DNA from: Planctomycetaceae bacterium
GTDB lineage: Bacteria; Planctomycetota; Planctomycetia; Pirellulales; UBA1268
Assembly (NCBI GenBank): GCA_003488325.1
Contig: DNLZ01000026.1
Span: 5,918-14,460 of the forward strand
Direction: 5' to 3'
Length of the DNA stretch: 8,543 bases
Position 1 is the stretch's first letter. The number at the start of each line of letters is the position of its first letter. Positions 1 to 4,850 of this stretch are shown here, piece after piece. The notes below the pieces were generated by a model. That model worked only from the letters and a program-made list of their open reading frames with translations, was not told where the DNA came from and ran no database searches. The position numbers and the translations under genes were made by a program.

Positions 1-75
1 CTCGATCCCGCCCCGTTTCCCGTACGGCAGGCGCCGTCCCCCTGCGTCAATGACCGGCATTTCCTTCGTGGGCAT
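1..75 (-). CDS. rplI: Probable 50S ribosomal protein L9, N-terminal fragment (cut by window edge)
   Basis: An open frame starts at an ATG 32 bases after ssb and runs off the window edge after 25 codons. A perfect AGGAGG lies 7 bases upstream of this ATG, so translation is well supported. A second ATG 4 bases earlier is in another frame and closes after ten codons. The peptide starts MPTKEMPVIDAGG and ends in RLPYGKRGGIE. L9 normally starts directly with its beta strand (M-x-V-I-L-L). From memory, planctomycete L9 proteins carry a short basic extension ending in a Gly-Gly-(I/V) motif before that strand, and this fragment would fit such an extension. The rpsF-ssb-rplI order supports the call. 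The diagnostic L9 core lies outside the window, so the identity is inferred; a different small gene remains possible. Confidence 0.5.
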   Translation of the reverse strand, partial: MPTKEMPVIDAGGRRLPYGKRGGIE

Positions 76-82
76 GCATCTG

Positions 83-88
83 CCTCCT
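83..88 (-). promoter_or_regulatory. Shine-Dalgarno AGGAGG of the probable rplI
   Basis: A full six-base match to the anti-Shine-Dalgarno complement lies 7 bases before the ATG at 75. It decides the start, because the overlapping ATG at 79 opens only a ten-codon frame. Confidence 0.6.
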
Positions 89-107
89 GATTTCCCGCGA
101 TCCCGCC

Positions 108-581
108 TCAAAATGGAATGTCGTCGTCCGCGACGGGCCCGCCGCTCGGGCCATCATCGTATCCGGACGACTGATCGAACTCATCTCCCCCCGCCTGTGC
201 GGCCCCACGTCCGGCCGAGACCCGTGACTTCGGCCCTCGCCCGGCGTCACCGGACCGCGAACCGAGCAGCTGCATGCGGTCGCAGACGACGCGAAGCTTC
301 GAGTTTTTCTTGCCGTCCTTCTCCCAGGTGTCGAGCTTCAGCCGGCCCTCGATCAGCAGCGGCGACCCCTTCGTGACGTACTCGCCCGCGATCTCGGCCG
401 TCCGGCCCCAGAGCGTGACGTCGACGAACGTCGTCTCCTCCACCCACTCACCAGATGCCGTCTTCCGCCGGTCGTTGACCGCCAGACCGATTTCCGTCAC
501 CGCGCTGCCGCTGGCGATGTAACGCAGCTCGGGATCCCGCGTGACATTTCCCAGCAGGATGACTCGATTGTAGCTGGCCAT
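108..581 (-). CDS. ssb: Single-stranded DNA-binding protein SSB
   Basis: SSB coats single-stranded DNA in replication, recombination and repair and recruits partner enzymes through its C-terminal tip. The 157-residue protein starts MASYNRVILLGNVTRDPELRY, the usual opening of the OB fold, which covers about residues 1-107. Tryptophans at 46, 58 and 86 lie where SSB proteins stack bases. A Gly/Arg/Ser-rich linker (108-150) leads to the classic acidic tip DDDIPF at 152-157. The frame stays open 16 codons upstream, but the ATG at 581 is chosen because it begins the family sequence and follows GGAGGAGG at 586-593. The gene lies 138 bases after rpsF and has its own promoter-like sequence at 636-664. 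The rpsF-ssb pairing is widespread in bacteria. Identity is secure. Confidence 0.97.
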   Translation of the reverse strand: MASYNRVILLGNVTRDPELRYIASGSAVTEIGLAVNDRRKTASGEWVEETTFVDVTLWGRTAEIAGEYVTKGSPLLIEGRLKLDTWEKDGKKNSKLRVVCDRMQLLGSRSGDAGRGPKSRVSAGRGAAQAGGDEFDQSSGYDDGPSGGPVADDDIPF

Positions 582-635
582 GGAACCTCCTCCACGTCTC
601 GAAGCCTCAGGGATTGAACATCTGTACACTCATCG

Positions 636-664
636 ATCATAGAACCTCCAACCGGGGGCCGCAA
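636..664 (-). promoter_or_regulatory. Candidate sigma-70 type promoter for ssb
   Basis: On the minus strand a -35 TTGCGG (659-664) is followed after exactly 17 bases by a -10 TATGAT (636-641), which matches five of six consensus positions. Transcription would begin near 629, leaving a leader of about 48 bases before the ssb start. In such GC-rich DNA this pairing is unlikely to be common, and it falls in the rpsF-ssb gap where a promoter makes sense. It has not been tested against a genome-wide background. Confidence 0.5.
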
Positions 665-670
665 CCCCCG
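653..670. repeat. Inverted repeat enclosing the ssb -35 hexamer
   Basis: CGGGGG and CCCCCG form a perfect 6-base inverted repeat, and the 6-base spacer between them is exactly the candidate -35 hexamer. It could be part of a weak rpsF transcription stop, a regulator site, or chance in GC-rich sequence. Confidence 0.4.
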
Positions 671-691
671 CCGGTCGCCCCGCATGACCTC

Positions 692-715
692 GGACCCGCG
701 CGGCCGCGGCCGTCC
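692..715 (-). terminator. GC-rich hairpin just after rpsF, possible transcription stop
   Basis: Five bases after the rpsF stop codon, arms GGAC/GTCC and CCGCG/CGCGG nest into a 9-base-pair stem with a GG bulge and a 4-base loop. No U-tract follows, so it is not a classic intrinsic terminator. It may slow or partly stop transcription, or protect the 3' end. Its position just before the separate ssb promoter supports a boundary between the two transcripts. Confidence 0.3.
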
Positions 716-719
716 GTCC

Positions 720-1130
720 TCATGTGCCGACCGGCGACGGGCGTCCGGAAGAGGTCGCACCGGCCCGCGGGCCGGGCGCCGCATCCGTCCGACGCTGGCC
801 GGCATCACCGGCGAGCGCGTGCTGGACGAGTGCGTCGGCGATCCGGTCGTCGACCCGCAGGATCAGGCTCCGCAGGATCTCCTCCGTGAGCAGGCACTGC
901 CGCTCGAGGCCGACGAGCTGCTCGCCCGGCATGCGGAAGTAGGTCAGCCAGTAGACGCCCTTCTTGTGGCCCTTGATCGGGTACGCGAGCTTGCGCTCGT
1001 CCCAGAGCCGGGCGGCGAGCATCGTGCCGTTCGCCTGCTCGACGAGGGTGGCGATTTGCTGGGCGACCGCCCCCGGGTCTCGGGAATACTTGCCCTGATC
1101 GAGAATGAACATGCCCTCGTAGACCGCCAT
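720..1130 (-). CDS. rpsF: 30S ribosomal protein S6
   Basis: S6 binds the central domain of 16S rRNA together with S18 on the small subunit platform. The protein has 136 residues. The N-terminal strand MAVYEGMFIL and the segment WDERKLAYPIKGHKKG (43-58) are diagnostic, and TEEILRSLILRVDD (82-95) forms the last family block. From about residue 105 a Gly/Ala/Pro/Arg-rich tail extends beyond the roughly 95-residue core and has no recognisable domain. AGGAG lies 10 bases upstream of the ATG. The gene follows pth after 102 bases and precedes ssb. In many bacteria rpsR, encoding the S18 partner, lies in this cluster; it is not seen here. Confidence 0.95.
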   Translation of the reverse strand: MAVYEGMFILDQGKYSRDPGAVAQQIATLVEQANGTMLAARLWDERKLAYPIKGHKKGVYWLTYFRMPGEQLVGLERQCLLTEEILRSLILRVDDRIADALVQHALAGDAGQRRTDAAPGPRAGATSSGRPSPVGT

Positions 1131-1232
1131 CGTGCTCGTACTCCTGAGGTGGGATGCGTGTGGGTGGGGTGGATGGGAATCGCGACGTATTTTCGAGAGG
1201 CCGGGTCTCTTGGACGACCGACCTCGGGGTGT

Positions 1233-1790
1233 TCAGTTGTACCGATTCATGGCGGACTGGATACCGACCGACACCCATTCCTCGGCGGCGTCGGCGGCCC
1301 GTTCGAGCACCGGTTCGAGGGCCTCTCGTTCATCCCTCGACAGTTTGCCGAGGACATAATCCGCCGACTTCCAGCCGGGAGGAACAGGACCGATGCCGAT
1401 TCGCAGCCGCGGAACATCGCTCGTGCCGAGTCGGCGGAGGACGTCCGCGAGGCCGTTCTGCCCACCGGCGGAGCCTCCGGGCCGCATCCGGATCGTCCCG
1501 CTTCGCAGGTTGAAGTCGTCACAGATCACCAGCACGTCCGAGGAGTCGATCTTGTAGAAGTCGCGGGCCGCGACGACGCACGATCCGCTCAGGTTCATCC
1601 AGGTCAACGGCCACACCAACAGGACCGGGCAGCCCCGCAGCGAAACCTGCGCGACCTCTCCCTGAAACCGTGCTCTTCGCCCGGGCGATCCGGCCCGCCG
1701 CGCGAGCCTCTCCAGGACGTCGAAGCCGACGTTGTGCCTCGTGGAGTCGTACGCCGAGCCCGGATTTCCGAGTCCGACGAGCAGTTTCAC
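1233..1790 (-). CDS. pth: Peptidyl-tRNA hydrolase
   Basis: Pth cleaves the ester bond of peptidyl-tRNA released from ribosomes and so recycles tRNA in the cytoplasm. The start is placed at the GTG at 1790, giving 185 residues beginning with KLLVGLGNPG after the start, which matches the family opening. The frame stays open upstream to another GTG at 1859, but those 23 codons are not family-like. No strong ribosome binding site supports either start. Residues matching the known active site are all present: N9, H19 (in TRHN), N66 (in TWMNLSG), D91 (in CDDFNL) and N112 (in GGQNGL). The RLRIGIG motif is also present. The neighbours are rplY (106 bases upstream) and rpsF. The rplY-pth pairing is common in bacteria. 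Confidence 0.96.
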   Translation of the reverse strand: MKLLVGLGNPGSAYDSTRHNVGFDVLERLARRAGSPGRRARFQGEVAQVSLRGCPVLLVWPLTWMNLSGSCVVAARDFYKIDSSDVLVICDDFNLRSGTIRMRPGGSAGGQNGLADVLRRLGTSDVPRLRIGIGPVPPGWKSADYVLGKLSRDEREALEPVLERAADAAEEWVSVGIQSAMNRYN

Positions 1791-1813
1791 GGCGACACGA
1801 ACACCGCGGGGCG

Positions 1814-1878
1814 ATGCCAACGAGCGACATGGGGCGATTCCCGCGACAGCGACGAACACGCGACGATCCCGTTGGCAT
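1814..1878. repeat. Nine-base inverted repeat spanning the rplY-pth gap
   Basis: ATGCCAACG (1814-1822) and CGTTGGCAT (1870-1878) are perfect reverse complements 47 bases apart. On the minus strand they could close a stem in the leader just before pth. Its meaning is unknown, and chance remains possible. Confidence 0.3.
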
Positions 1879-1896
1879 GCCGCCGGGCTCCGCCGT

Positions 1897-2538
1897 TCAT
1901 TCGTCCTTCTCCGCAGCCTCCGCTTCCTCGCCGGACTTCCGACCGATCACCTCTGGCTCGGCGGTGACGGCAGCCGGCTCATCACCCGCCGCAGCGCGGC
2001 GTCCGGGCAGTGCGCAGGTGACGACCGCATCCTCCGGATCCGGCAGCGCCCGCACACCACGCGGCAGATCGAGGTCGCGCACCTTGATGGCATGCCCCAG
2101 CTCCAGAGCACCGATCGCCACGTGCACGCGATCCGGGATCGAATCGGCCGTGCACTCGAGCTCGATCTCGTGGAGCACGAGCGTCACGACGCCACCGCCA
2201 CGCTGGCCCGGGCATTCACCCTTCATGTCGACGGGCACCTTCACCCGCACGCGGTCGGTCTTGCTGACCCGCAGCAGGTCGAGGTGGATCGGCTCCGACC
2301 CCATCGCGTCCCACTGCAGTTCGCGCACCACCGCGCTTTCCTTGACCGCACCGCGGAGCTCCACGAGGCGGCTGCCGTGGCGAATCACCGCCTCCACAGC
2401 CTCCCTCGACGCGGCCAACTCGACACACGCCCCGCCATGCCCGTAGAGGATGGCGGGCACCATGCCCTCGCGACGCAGGCGACGGCAGTGGCGGCTACCG
2501 GACTCCTTGCGGGCCACGACGTCGAGCGTATCCGTCAT
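1897..2538 (-). CDS. rplY: 50S ribosomal protein L25 / general stress protein CTC
   Basis: L25 of the two-domain TL5/CTC type binds 5S rRNA in the large subunit. The protein has 213 residues. The N-terminal 5S-binding domain (about 1-95) carries the GMVPAILYG block at 25-33 and the PIHLDLLRV block at its end. The C-terminal beta domain (about 96-180) follows, beginning with VRVKVPVDMKGECPG. The tail is acidic and Ala-rich and ends EEAEAAEKDE. Two ATGs stand in tandem at 2541 and 2538; the second is chosen because GGAG lies 7 bases upstream of it and only 4 from the first. The long upstream extension of the frame is Arg/Gly-rich and unlike L25. The gene is followed by pth and preceded by prs, an order typical of bacteria. 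Confidence 0.95.
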   Translation of the reverse strand: MTDTLDVVARKESGSRHCRRLRREGMVPAILYGHGGACVELAASREAVEAVIRHGSRLVELRGAVKESAVVRELQWDAMGSEPIHLDLLRVSKTDRVRVKVPVDMKGECPGQRGGGVVTLVLHEIELECTADSIPDRVHVAIGALELGHAIKVRDLDLPRGVRALPDPEDAVVTCALPGRRAAAGDEPAAVTAEPEVIGRKSGEEAEAAEKDE

Positions 2539-2604
2539 CATCGATCTCCACGCTGCATGCCGCCGACGCCGTGCACGATGCCGGGAGCGTCTGGCGAATC
2601 CAGC

Positions 2605-2632
2605 ATTGTGCCATGGGCCGGCTGGGCCGCAA
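2605..2632 (-). promoter_or_regulatory. Weak candidate promoter for rplY
   Basis: On the minus strand TTGCGG (2627-2632) precedes CACAAT (2605-2610) by 16 bases. The -35 is identical to that proposed for ssb, but the -10 matches only four of six consensus positions. It would give a leader of about 60 bases. A GGGCCGGC/GCCGGCCC inverted repeat (2615-2622 and 2642-2649) flanks the -35. Evidence is suggestive only. Confidence 0.25.
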
Positions 2633-2747
2633 GTCGCTCCTGCCGGCCCGGGGCGACAAGGCCGGTCTCCCGCCAGGGGCATCGAGCCGCCTGGGCCACG
2701 AGACACCCTTCCCTCGGATCCGCCCCGCGGCCAACGCCACGAGCCGA

Positions 2748-3692
2748 TCACTGGAACATCATGCTCACCGACTCGTTGCGGTGAATCCGCTTGATCGCCT
2801 GCCCGAGCAGGCCGGCGACCGAGAGCACCGTGATGTTCTGCAGCATTTTGCCGGGCGTGAGCGGGATCGAGTCGGTGATGACGATCCCCTTGAACGGCGC
2901 GTTCTTGAGCCGCTCGATCGCCGGACCGACGAGCAGGCCGTGCGTCGCGGCGGCATAGATCGCCTTCGCCCCGTGCTGGTGGAGCACGTCCGCCGCGCCG
3001 CAGATCGAGCCGGCGGTGCTGATCATGTCGTCGAACATGAGCGCCGTCTTGCCGGTCACGCTCGCCCCGATGATGTTCGCGCTCTTCGTGGTGTCGGCCG
3101 AGAGACGCCGCTTGTCGATGATCGCGAGCGGTGCGCCGATCCGGTTGGCATGGCCGAGCGCGCGCTTGATGCCGCCTTCGTCGGCGCTCACCACCACCAG
3201 GTCGTCGGGGGGCAGATCGAGCGTCTGCACGTAATGGTTCAGCACGGGCGCCGCGTACAGGTGATCGACGGGCACGTCGAAGAAACCCTGGATCTGGGCG
3301 GCGTGGAGGTCCATCGCGAGCACGCGGTCGGCGCCCGCCCGCGTGATGAGGTTGGCCACCAGCTTCGCCGTGATCGGGACGCGACCAGAGTCCTTGCGGT
3401 CCTGCCTCGCGTAGCCGAAGTACGGAATGACGGCCGTGATGCGAAAGGCGCTTGCCCGCTTGAAGCTGTCGATCATGACGAGCAGCTCCATCAGGTGCTC
3501 GTTCACCGGCGGGCAGGTCGACTGGACGATGAAGACGTCGCGACCACGGACGTCCTCGTCGATCTTGCAGGAGATCTCACCGTCGGGAAATCGCCCGAGC
3601 GAGATCTTCCCCAGCGGAAGATTCAGGTAGCGACACATGTCCTGCGTGAGCGCAGGATTGGCGGGGCCACTGAAGATCTTCAGGTCGTTCAT
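2748..3692 (-). CDS. prs: Ribose-phosphate pyrophosphokinase (PRPP synthase)
   Basis: The enzyme makes 5-phosphoribosyl 1-diphosphate from ribose 5-phosphate and ATP for purine, pyrimidine, NAD, histidine and tryptophan synthesis. The 314-residue length is typical of class I enzymes. The order of motifs is right: RFPDGEI (34-40), the catalytic flexible loop YARQDRKDSGRVPITAK (94-110), the metal-binding DLHA (128-131), DKRR (193-196) and the PRPP-binding loop DDMISTAGS (221-229). The protein ends ESVSMMFQ, close to the usual ESVS-LF end. The PRPP loop has Ser-Thr-Ala where many enzymes have Asp-Thr-Ala/Gly; this variant occurs in the family and need not mean loss of function. The ATG at 3692 starts the family sequence directly but lacks a clear ribosome binding site. 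The gene lies between ssrA and rplY. Confidence 0.97.
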   Translation of the reverse strand: MNDLKIFSGPANPALTQDMCRYLNLPLGKISLGRFPDGEISCKIDEDVRGRDVFIVQSTCPPVNEHLMELLVMIDSFKRASAFRITAVIPYFGYARQDRKDSGRVPITAKLVANLITRAGADRVLAMDLHAAQIQGFFDVPVDHLYAAPVLNHYVQTLDLPPDDLVVVSADEGGIKRALGHANRIGAPLAIIDKRRLSADTTKSANIIGASVTGKTALMFDDMISTAGSICGAADVLHQHGAKAIYAAATHGLLVGPAIERLKNAPFKGIVITDSIPLTPGKMLQNITVLSVAGLLGQAIKRIHRNESVSMMFQ

Positions 3693-3821
3693 GCGCGCTG
3701 CCGGACGTGGCAGGCTGCCCGAAGCCGGCGGCCCGCTGTGCCCGAAGGAGGAACAACCACTGTGACCTCATCCTCGAGCCTGTTCAAGGCGACCACCGCA
3801 TCGGGCGGGGCCGACCGTTCC

Positions 3822-3850
3822 GCGGCACAGCCATCCATGGCCTGTGCCGC
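3822..3850. repeat. Hairpin 1 of the ssrA-prs gap
   Basis: Arms GCGGCACAG (3822-3830) and CTGTGCCGC (3842-3850) pair perfectly. The enclosed CCAT/ATGG can extend the stem past one bulged C, although full pairing would leave too small a loop. Confidence 0.55.
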
Positions 3851-3854
3851 TCGG

Positions 3855-3889
3855 CGGCATCACCACGACCGCAGGTCGTGAGGATGCCG
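3855..3889. repeat. Hairpin 2 of the ssrA-prs gap
   Basis: CGGCATC (3855-3861) pairs with GATGCCG (3883-3889). After a symmetrical 2x2 internal loop, CACGACC (3864-3870) pairs with GGTCGTG (3874-3880) around a GCA loop. Fourteen base pairs in 35 bases is more than expected by chance, even in GC-rich DNA. Confidence 0.6.
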
Positions 3890-3911
3890 GCTGCACGCGT
3901 CCAGCGTCCAC

Positions 3912-4008
3912 GGCCGCACTGCCCCGGAGCACCACTCCCGCTTTTCAGCACATACCCGCCGCCCGGCACGATGCCGGGCTTACAGGCCAAGGCCGCACTG
4001 GCCCGGAG
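3912..4008. repeat. Imperfect 18-base direct repeat
   Basis: GGCCGCACTGCCCCGGAG (3912-3929) recurs at 3991-4008 with one mismatch (G for C at position 11), 79 bases apart. The second copy includes the left arm of the hairpin next to tmRNA; the first copy has no matching right arm. Confidence 0.6.
3961..3979. repeat. Hairpin 3 of the ssrA-prs gap
   Basis: GCCCGGCA and TGCCGGGC form a perfect 8-base-pair stem around a CGA loop. Confidence 0.55.
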
Positions 4009-4020
4009 GGCAGTGCGGCC
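3991..4020 (-). terminator. Hairpin directly after the tmRNA 3' end, likely stop or processing element
   Basis: GGCCGCACTG (3991-4000) and CAGTGCGGCC (4011-4020) are perfect reverse complements around a 10-base loop. The hairpin starts 6 bases after the mature tmRNA 3' end on the minus strand, the place of a terminator. The following minus-strand sequence is TTGGCCTGTA, not a U-tract. It may act as a U-poor terminator or mark the 3' processing site. Confidence 0.45.
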
Positions 4021-4026
4021 GTGAAA

Positions 4027-4381
4027 TGGAGGCGGCGGGAGTCGAACCCGCGTCCCGTGATGTTTCAGAACAAACGTCTACGTGTGTATCCGGTCGATTT
4101 GAGTCTCGCCCGCGGGTCCCCGGCCGACAGGGTGCCTCGCGGGCCAGCCCGGAACGTTTTTAGCCCCGTCCGTACCAGGCGGTGGAACGGGGCGAGCCGG
4201 ATTTGGCGACCGCTTGGGAGGCCCTTCCGGCTGGGGCCATCGCGCGGGGCTGCTTAGTTAAGCAGCCAGAGCGAACTGAGCTTCGGCAATTGAAGCACGG
4301 TCGACTTTTAACGTGGCCAGCCGACCAACCACGACACGCAATCTGAACCTCATGCCATCCGGTCGAAACCGGTACGCCCCC
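4027..4381 (-). ncRNA. ssrA: Transfer-messenger RNA (tmRNA)
   Basis: tmRNA with SmpB frees ribosomes stalled on broken mRNA and adds a degradation tag. The 5' end GGGGGCG (4375-4381) pairs with CGCCTCC (4028-4034) as the 7-base-pair acceptor stem, with one G-U pair. The 5' segment continues GTACCGGTTTCGACCGG and the 3' end carries GGACGCGGGTTCGACTCCCGCC, the nearly invariant T-arm region. After the discriminator A at 4027 the genome reads TTT, so CCA is not encoded and must be added by an enzyme. The length of 355 bases is usual for a one-piece tmRNA. Pseudoknot PK1 spans 4299-4333, the tag frame is 4258-4287, and a perfect hairpin (4248-4267) surrounds the tag stop. The anti-parallel protein frames across this locus are not genes. 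Confidence 0.96.
4258..4287 (-). other. tmRNA tag reading frame, tag AEAQFALAA
   Basis: Reading back from the TAA at 4258-4260 gives the tag AEAQFALAA, whose ALAA end is the signal recognised by ClpXP-type proteases. The resume codon is taken as GCC at 4285-4287 because PK1 (CGTGG/CCACG plus GGTCGGCT/AGTCGACC) ends 11 bases upstream, close to the spacing in E. coli, and because an A sits at -4. The frame remains open upstream to GAC after AGTC, which would give a 14-residue tag, but that AGTC is part of the PK1 stem. Confidence 0.75.
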
Positions 4382-4850
4382 TCGAAACCATCGACCTGAA
4401 CCCAAGACCTGAACGCACGACCAGAACCGCCCTGCGGCCCCGGCCGTCCGGGCCGGTTCCCGGAACGCCGCGGCTTCCATCACCGCCCGGCGTGCCGTGG
4501 CCGATTCTACCGTGAAAAGGCCACGAATCCCAGCGACGCGGTCGGGGTGTCCACCGGACTTCGCCCCTTCCGCCTGTATCGGTCATGGCGGTTCGGCGCG
4601 TGACGTTTTCGCAGGAAAGTGGAGCGCCGCGCCGGCGTGGACACTGCCCCGATGAAATACTTGCCATACGGTGGTAGTCGCTTCGGGCATCCGGCGAACA
4701 CACCGTCGGCGTCACCCGGCGCCCGCCCGTCCCCCTTTCATTGACGGCCCGCACATGATCCCCGTAGGCTCCCCCCCATCGCATCGGCCGGGCAGCGCGT
4801 CCGGCAGTGCCGTCCCGTCCGGACGCGGGCTCCTCTCCAGCGGATCGGTG
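4382..4850. other. Intergenic region between ssrA and the DUF1573 gene
   Basis: This divergent gap of 469 bases should hold promoters for both neighbours. On the minus strand TAGAAT (4504-4509) is a fair -10 without a matching -35, lying inside a CGTGGCC/GGCCACG inverted repeat (4496-4502 and 4519-4525). On the plus strand TTGACG (4741-4746) precedes TAGGCT (4765-4770) by 18 bases, a weak match that would suit the start at 4851. No protein gene is convincing here. Confidence 0.4.
4393..4414. repeat. Tandem 9-base direct repeat upstream of ssrA
   Basis: GACCTGAAC occurs at 4393-4401 and 4406-4414, a period of 13 bases, starting 12 bases before the tmRNA 5' end. A shorter relative, CTGAAC, occurs inside the tmRNA 5' part. 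It could be a regulator or promoter element, or chance. Confidence 0.45.

Larger units (their letters stand above)
3693..4026. other. Structured intergenic region between ssrA and prs
   Basis: No convincing gene is seen in these 334 bases. The region holds four compact hairpins (listed separately), an imperfect 18-base direct repeat, and TGCCCGAAG repeated at 3716-3724 and 3739-3747. A 13-base word, GCACGATGCCGGG, occurs here (3966-3978) and again in the prs-rplY gap (2573-2585). On the minus strand the region would be the 3' flank of tmRNA and the 5' leader of prs. No good prs promoter stands out; the best match is TTGAAC with a poor -10 17 bases later. Confidence 0.5.

Noticed and set aside
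47..79. Ten-codon frame MHAHEGNAGH after ssb as a small gene
   Set aside because: It overlaps the better start at 75, which has ideal 7-base spacing to AGGAGG and an open frame to the window edge.
701..710. GCGGCCGC palindrome as a regulator site
   Set aside because: It is part of the hairpin after rpsF and such words are common in this base composition.
684..1967. Long plus-strand open frame opposite rpsF and pth
   Set aside because: It runs antisense to two well-identified genes, has Arg/Pro-rich composition typical of GC-rich shadow frames, and shows no family motif.
1732..2784. Plus-strand open frame opposite rplY
   Set aside because: It covers rplY in antisense and contains His/Arg-rich, motif-free sequence.
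2571..3881. Plus-strand open frame of 436 codons opposite prs
   Set aside because: It is a mirror frame of the conserved prs codons; the antisense product is rich in Arg, Asp, His and Val with no domain.
3844..4257. Plus-strand open frame across the ssrA 3' half containing RRRESNPRP
   Set aside because: This peptide is the well-known false translation of the antisense strand of a tRNA-like T-arm; the locus is tmRNA.
4258..4302. Alternative 14-residue tmRNA tag DRASIAEAQFALAA starting at GAC after AGUC
   Set aside because: AGUCGACC is needed for the PK1 stem, and a resume codon inside the pseudoknot would not fit known tmRNA architecture.
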